NCBI RefSeq assembly: GCF_900100165.1
Contig: NZ_FNEO01000001.1
Location: forward strand, 1,302,001 to 1,366,000
Length of the DNA stretch: 64,000 nucleotides
Reading direction: 5' to 3'
Source of the DNA: Flavobacterium glycines
Lineage (GTDB): Bacteria; Bacteroidota; Bacteroidia; Flavobacteriales; Flavobacteriaceae
Part shown: positions 61,012 to 64,000 of the stretch, piece by piece
Layout of the letters: each line of letters starts with the position of its first letter
Numbering within the stretch: the first letter of the stretch is position 1
Program-made: the position numbers and the translations under genes
Notes under the pieces: model-generated
What the model was told of the DNA's origin: nothing
Seen by the model: only the letters and a program-made list of their open reading frames with translations
Databases searched by the model: none

Positions 61012-62244
61012 ATGGCAAAAGAAGTATTAGAGTGTTCGTTTTGTGGAAGAAAAAAGCCGGAAACCAATTTATTGATTGCCGGTATTAATGCGCACATTTG
61101 CGACAGATGTATCGAACAGGCTCATGGAATTGTTCTTGAAGAGTTGAAATCAAATGGAAACTCAAAATTAGTTGGTGATTTGATTTTGCAAAAGCCAAAA
61201 GAAATCAGAGCTTTCCTTGATCAATATGTGATAGGACAAGACCAGACTAAAAAAGTAATGTCGGTGGCAGTTTATAATCACTACAAGCGTTTGATGCAAC
61301 AGCAACTGGAAGACGAAGTAGAGATTGAAAAAAGTAACATCATCATGGTGGGACAAACAGGAACAGGTAAAACATTGGTAGCAAAAACTATTGCTAAAAT
61401 GCTGGATGTTCCGTTGGCTATTGTGGATGCAACAGTTTTAACTGAGGCGGGTTATGTAGGAGAAGATGTCGAAACCATTTTGACACGTCTGTTACAGGCA
61501 GCTGATTATGATGTTGCCAAAGCAGAACGCGGAATTGTATTTATTGACGAAATTGATAAAATTGCCCGTAAGAGCGATAATCCGTCAATAACGCGTGATG
61601 TTTCGGGTGAAGGTGTACAGCAAGCTTTATTGAAATTATTAGAAGGAACTGTTGTAAACGTACCACCAAAAGGAGGACGTAAACATCCGGACCAAAAATT
61701 TGTTGAGGTAAATACTCAAAACATTTTGTTTATTGCCGGTGGTGCTTTTGACGGTGTAGAAAGAATTATTTCTAAACGTTTGAATCGTCAGGCTGTGGGG
61801 TATTCTACTTCAAAAAATGAAGATAATATTGATAAAGAAAATTTATTGCAATACATTATTCCAAAAGACATTAAAGATTTTGGATTGATTCCTGAGATTA
61901 TTGGACGTTTACCGGTGTTAACGCACATGGATCCATTAGACAGAGATACCTTGAGATCAATTTTGACTCAGCCTAAAAATGCCTTAATCAAACAATATCA
62001 AAAATTGTTTTTGATGGATGATGTAGAGTTTTCTATTACCAATGATGCACTGGATTTTATTGTAGATAAAGCATTAGAATACAAATTAGGTGCACGTGGA
62101 TTGCGTTCGCTTTGTGAAGCTATCTTAACCGATGCGATGTACGAATTACCAAGTTCTGATGATAAAATACTGGAAATTGATAAGGATTACGCTAAGGAAA
62201 CTTTGAATAAAAATTTATTGAAGCGATTAGAGATTGCTTCGTAA
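61012..62244 (+). CDS. clpX: ATP-dependent Clp protease ATP-binding subunit ClpX
   Basis: The 410-residue AAA+ unfoldase feeds substrates to ClpP. The N-terminal zinc-binding domain has Cys8, Cys11, Cys30 and Cys33 (CSFCGRKK ... CDRC). Walker A is at 114-121 (GQTGTGKT) and Walker B in [10 protein letters not shown]. The LGF-type ClpP-contact loop and sensor motifs (GARGLRSL) follow. It has its own candidate promoter and ends at a strong terminator. Confidence 0.98.
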   Translation: MAKEVLECSFCGRKKPETNLLIAGINAHICDRCIEQAHGIVLEELKSNGNSKLVGDLILQKPKEIRAFLDQYVIGQDQTKKVMSVAVYNHYKRLMQQQLEDEVEIEKSNIIMVGQTGTGKTLVAKTIAKMLDVPLAIVDATVLTEAGYVGEDVETILTRLLQAADYDVAKAERGIVFIDEIDKIARKSDNPSITRDVSGEGVQQALLKLLEGTVVNVPPKGGRKHPDQKFVEVNTQNILFIAGGAFDGVERIISKRLNRQAVGYSTSKNEDNIDKENLLQYIIPKDIKDFGLIPEIIGRLPVLTHMDPLDRDTLRSILTQPKNALIKQYQKLFLMDDVEFSITNDALDFIVDKALEYKLGARGLRSLCEAILTDAMYELPSSDDKILEIDKDYAKETLNKNLLKRLEIAS

Positions 62245-62266
62245 TTTTTTTGATTTATAAAATTTC

Positions 62267-62304
62267 AAACCCGTCTCGTTTTTTTGAATGAGACGGGTTT
62301 TTTT
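62267..62304 (+). terminator. Terminator after clpX
   Basis: AAACCCGTCTC pairs perfectly with GAGACGGGTTT across a 12-base loop. A T-tract follows. Confidence 0.92.
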
Positions 62305-62415
62305 ATGAGTTTGAGTTAGCTTAAAATCATCTCTTTGTAAAAAACACGCGATATTTTTTTTTATCTACAATAGATTGTCGATTTTTGTCGCTTCTAAAAT
62401 CAATATAGATTAAAA

Positions 62416-63654
62416 ATGGCAATTGAGGATAAAGAGATTATTTTATTAAAAGTTTCTGGTCAGGACAAACCAGGGGTAACAGCTGGTTTAACATCAGTAT
62501 TGGCGATGTATAATGCCGTTATTTTAGATATAGGACAAGCGGATATTCACGATACACTTTCGTTAGGGATTTTGTTCGAAATAGAAGCCGGTTCTTCTTC
62601 GGCTCCGGTTTTAAAAGATTTGTTGTTTAAAGCTTACGAATTAGGAATTAAAGTAAAATTTATTCCAATTACCATTGATGATTATGAAAAATGGGTAAAA
62701 GCACAGTCTAAACAGCGTTATATCATTAATATTTTAGGCGAGACTTTGGCTGCTGCTCAATTGGCTGCGGTGACTAAAATAATGTCCGACCAAAATCTAA
62801 ATATTGATTCGATAAAAAGATTAACAGGCAGAACTTCTATTGTAGAAACAGAAGTATATCCACGTTCTTGTGTGCAATTATCGGTTTCGGGAGAAATTGT
62901 AGATAAAACCGTTATGACTGCCAGTTTTATGGAGATTTCCAGAACTTTAGATGTTGATATTTCTTTCCAGGAAGACACTATTTATAGAAGAAACCGTCGT
63001 TTGGTGTGTTTTGATATGGATTCTACATTGATTCAGACTGAAGTTATTGACGAATTGGCTGAATTAGCGGGTGTAGGTGAACAAGTGAGAGCTATTACCG
63101 AATCGGCGATGAATGGTGAGATTGATTTTAGTGAAAGCTTCAAAAAACGTATGGCTTTGTTAGAAGGTTTAAGCGAAGATGTGTTGCATAATGTAGCCAT
63201 CAATTTGCCAATAACAAAAGGAGCACACCGCTTGATGAAAGCTTTGAAATATTATGGTTATAAAACCGCTATTTTGTCAGGAGGATTTACCTATTTTGGA
63301 AACTATTTGCAAAAAGAACTAGGTATCGACTATGTTCATGCTAATGAATTAGAGATTAAAGACGGTAAATTAACCGGAAATTATATTGGTGAAATTGTAG
63401 ATGGTCAAAAGAAAGCCGAATATTTGAAAGCCATTGCCGAGAAAGAAGGGATTCACATCAACCAGACTATTGCCGTGGGTGATGGGGCGAATGATTTGCC
63501 AATGATTAATTTAGCAGGGTTAGGAATTGCTTTTCATGCCAAACCTACGGTAAAAGAAAGTGCGGCAACTTCTATTTCGAGTTTGGGTCTTGACGGAGTT
63601 TTATACCTATTGGGTTATCATGATCGCCATATTGATATGATGGATGATATCTAG
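62416..63654 (+). CDS. serB: Phosphoserine phosphatase with N-terminal ACT domains
   Basis: The 412-residue HAD-family enzyme makes serine from phosphoserine. Two ACT-like domains occupy about residues 1-180 (GQDKPGVTAGLTSVLA begins the first; RYIINILGET the second). The phosphatase domain has nucleophile Asp200 and general acid Asp202 (CFDMDSTLI), the GGFTYFG motif and the final GDGANDLPM. The ACT part probably senses serine. It has no clear promoter box; GATTTTTG near 62387 is a near match. Confidence 0.96.
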   Translation: MAIEDKEIILLKVSGQDKPGVTAGLTSVLAMYNAVILDIGQADIHDTLSLGILFEIEAGSSSAPVLKDLLFKAYELGIKVKFIPITIDDYEKWVKAQSKQRYIINILGETLAAAQLAAVTKIMSDQNLNIDSIKRLTGRTSIVETEVYPRSCVQLSVSGEIVDKTVMTASFMEISRTLDVDISFQEDTIYRRNRRLVCFDMDSTLIQTEVIDELAELAGVGEQVRAITESAMNGEIDFSESFKKRMALLEGLSEDVLHNVAINLPITKGAHRLMKALKYYGYKTAILSGGFTYFGNYLQKELGIDYVHANELEIKDGKLTGNYIGEIVDGQKKAEYLKAIAEKEGIHINQTIAVGDGANDLPMINLAGLGIAFHAKPTVKESAATSISSLGLDGVLYLLGYHDRHIDMMDDI

Positions 63655-63676
63655 AATACGTAAATATAACATTTTC

Positions 63677-63711
63677 AAAACCTTAGTTCTATTTTTGAGC
63701 TAAGGTTTTTT
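63677..63711 (+). terminator. Terminator after serB
   Basis: AACCTTAGTTC pairs with GAGCTAAGGTT (one G-T pair). A seven-base T-tract follows. Confidence 0.88.
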
Positions 63712-63765
63712 TATTTCGTTACATTTAAAATTGTATTTTTATAATACAGACTTAAATAAAGCACA

Positions 63766-64000
63766 ATGATAACAGTTCAAACAAAAATTCAGGCTCCCAT
63801 AGATAAGATTTGGGATTTATGGACATTGCCGGAGCATATTACCCAGTGGAATATGGCTTCTGAGGATTGGCATACACCTTTTGCAGAGAATGATTTGAAA
63901 GTAGGTGGTAGATTTAAATCGACTATGGCTTCAAAAGACGGAACAATGAGTTTCGACTTTGTTGGAACATATTGCGCTGTTTTAGATAAAAAATTAATTG
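63766..64000 (+). CDS. SRPBCC/AHSA1-like family protein, cut by window edge
   Basis: An ATG at 63766 opens a frame that runs off the right edge (78 codons visible). It reads MITVQTKIQAPIDKIWDLWT, then LPEHITQWNMASEDWHTP and LKVGGRFKSTMASKDG. These are the N-terminal features of SRPBCC proteins of the AHSA1/YndB type, which bind hydrophobic ligands in a helix-grip fold. The function of this member is unknown. The rest lies outside the window. Confidence 0.85.
   Translation, partial: MITVQTKIQAPIDKIWDLWTLPEHITQWNMASEDWHTPFAENDLKVGGRFKSTMASKDGTMSFDFVGTYCAVLDKKLI

Overview
The window looks like chromosomal DNA of a Flavobacterium or a close relative (Bacteroidota). The evidence is strongly AT-rich sequence, promoters of the TTG-N20-TAnnTTTG type instead of E. 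coli-like boxes, few purine-rich ribosome binding sites, type IX secretion and gliding genes (SprA, RemB, PorP/SprF, PorG), and many Bacteroidota-specific families (DUF4270, DUF4403, DUF4907, Nfu with duplicated N-domains). The order sprA-gcvH-vanZ-deoC-remB at the left edge matches what I recall of the Flavobacterium johnsoniae sprA locus. No rRNA, tRNA, CRISPR array, insertion sequence or prophage was seen. Gene density is high and no gap between genes exceeds about 250 bases.

Layout. 1-7700: the 3' half of sprA, then gcvH, a VanZ-like gene, deoC and remB. 7850-13021: cytochrome oxidase assembly (heme O synthase, two subunit III genes, subunit IV), then, from its own promoter, a thioredoxin-fold protein without cysteines, a SCO copper chaperone, a DUF420 protein and a small CxxC membrane protein. 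13024-20732: a DUF4403 lipoprotein, a TolC/HlyD efflux pair, tsaB, a Nfu-type Fe-S protein, a PorP/SprF protein and a gamma carbonic anhydrase. 20733-24758 (minus): an outer-membrane protein, a Kelch lipoprotein and a DUF4907 lipoprotein packed against a LytS/LytR-type two-component pair. 24989-27553: a DUF4270 lipoprotein and an outer-membrane barrel. 27555-36025 (minus): murI and the envelope biogenesis cluster porG-uppS-bamA-ompH-ompH, then nadK and a CBS protein. 36141-43318: pdxJ, an alpha/beta hydrolase, a histidine kinase and receiver pair, two GH43 enzymes and a small membrane protein.

43400-56629 is the most distinctive region, a copper/silver handling island. It holds a Cys-rich secreted protein, an exported HMA protein, a CusA-type RND pump interrupted by one in-frame stop codon, TolC, two tandem CusB-like adaptors, a DUF3347 lipoprotein, an unknown repeat protein, an HMA-AraC fusion regulator, a double-HMBD protein and a CopA-type P-type ATPase. 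The short heavy-metal-binding domain (CPMHPE...CGM type) occurs seven times in five of these proteins. The island can be read as a relay: the ATPase exports metal from the cytoplasm, the HMBD proteins hold it in the periplasm, the Cus pump expels it, and the HMA-AraC protein senses it in the cytoplasm.

56809-64000 returns to housekeeping genes: a MOSC protein, a TPR-like secreted protein, trigger factor, clpP, clpX, serB and the start of an SRPBCC protein. The most interesting signals are the split CusA, the HMA-AraC regulator with a nearby direct repeat that could be its operator, and a terminator-like hairpin that overlaps the start of the DUF4907 gene between the Kelch gene and its two-component system.
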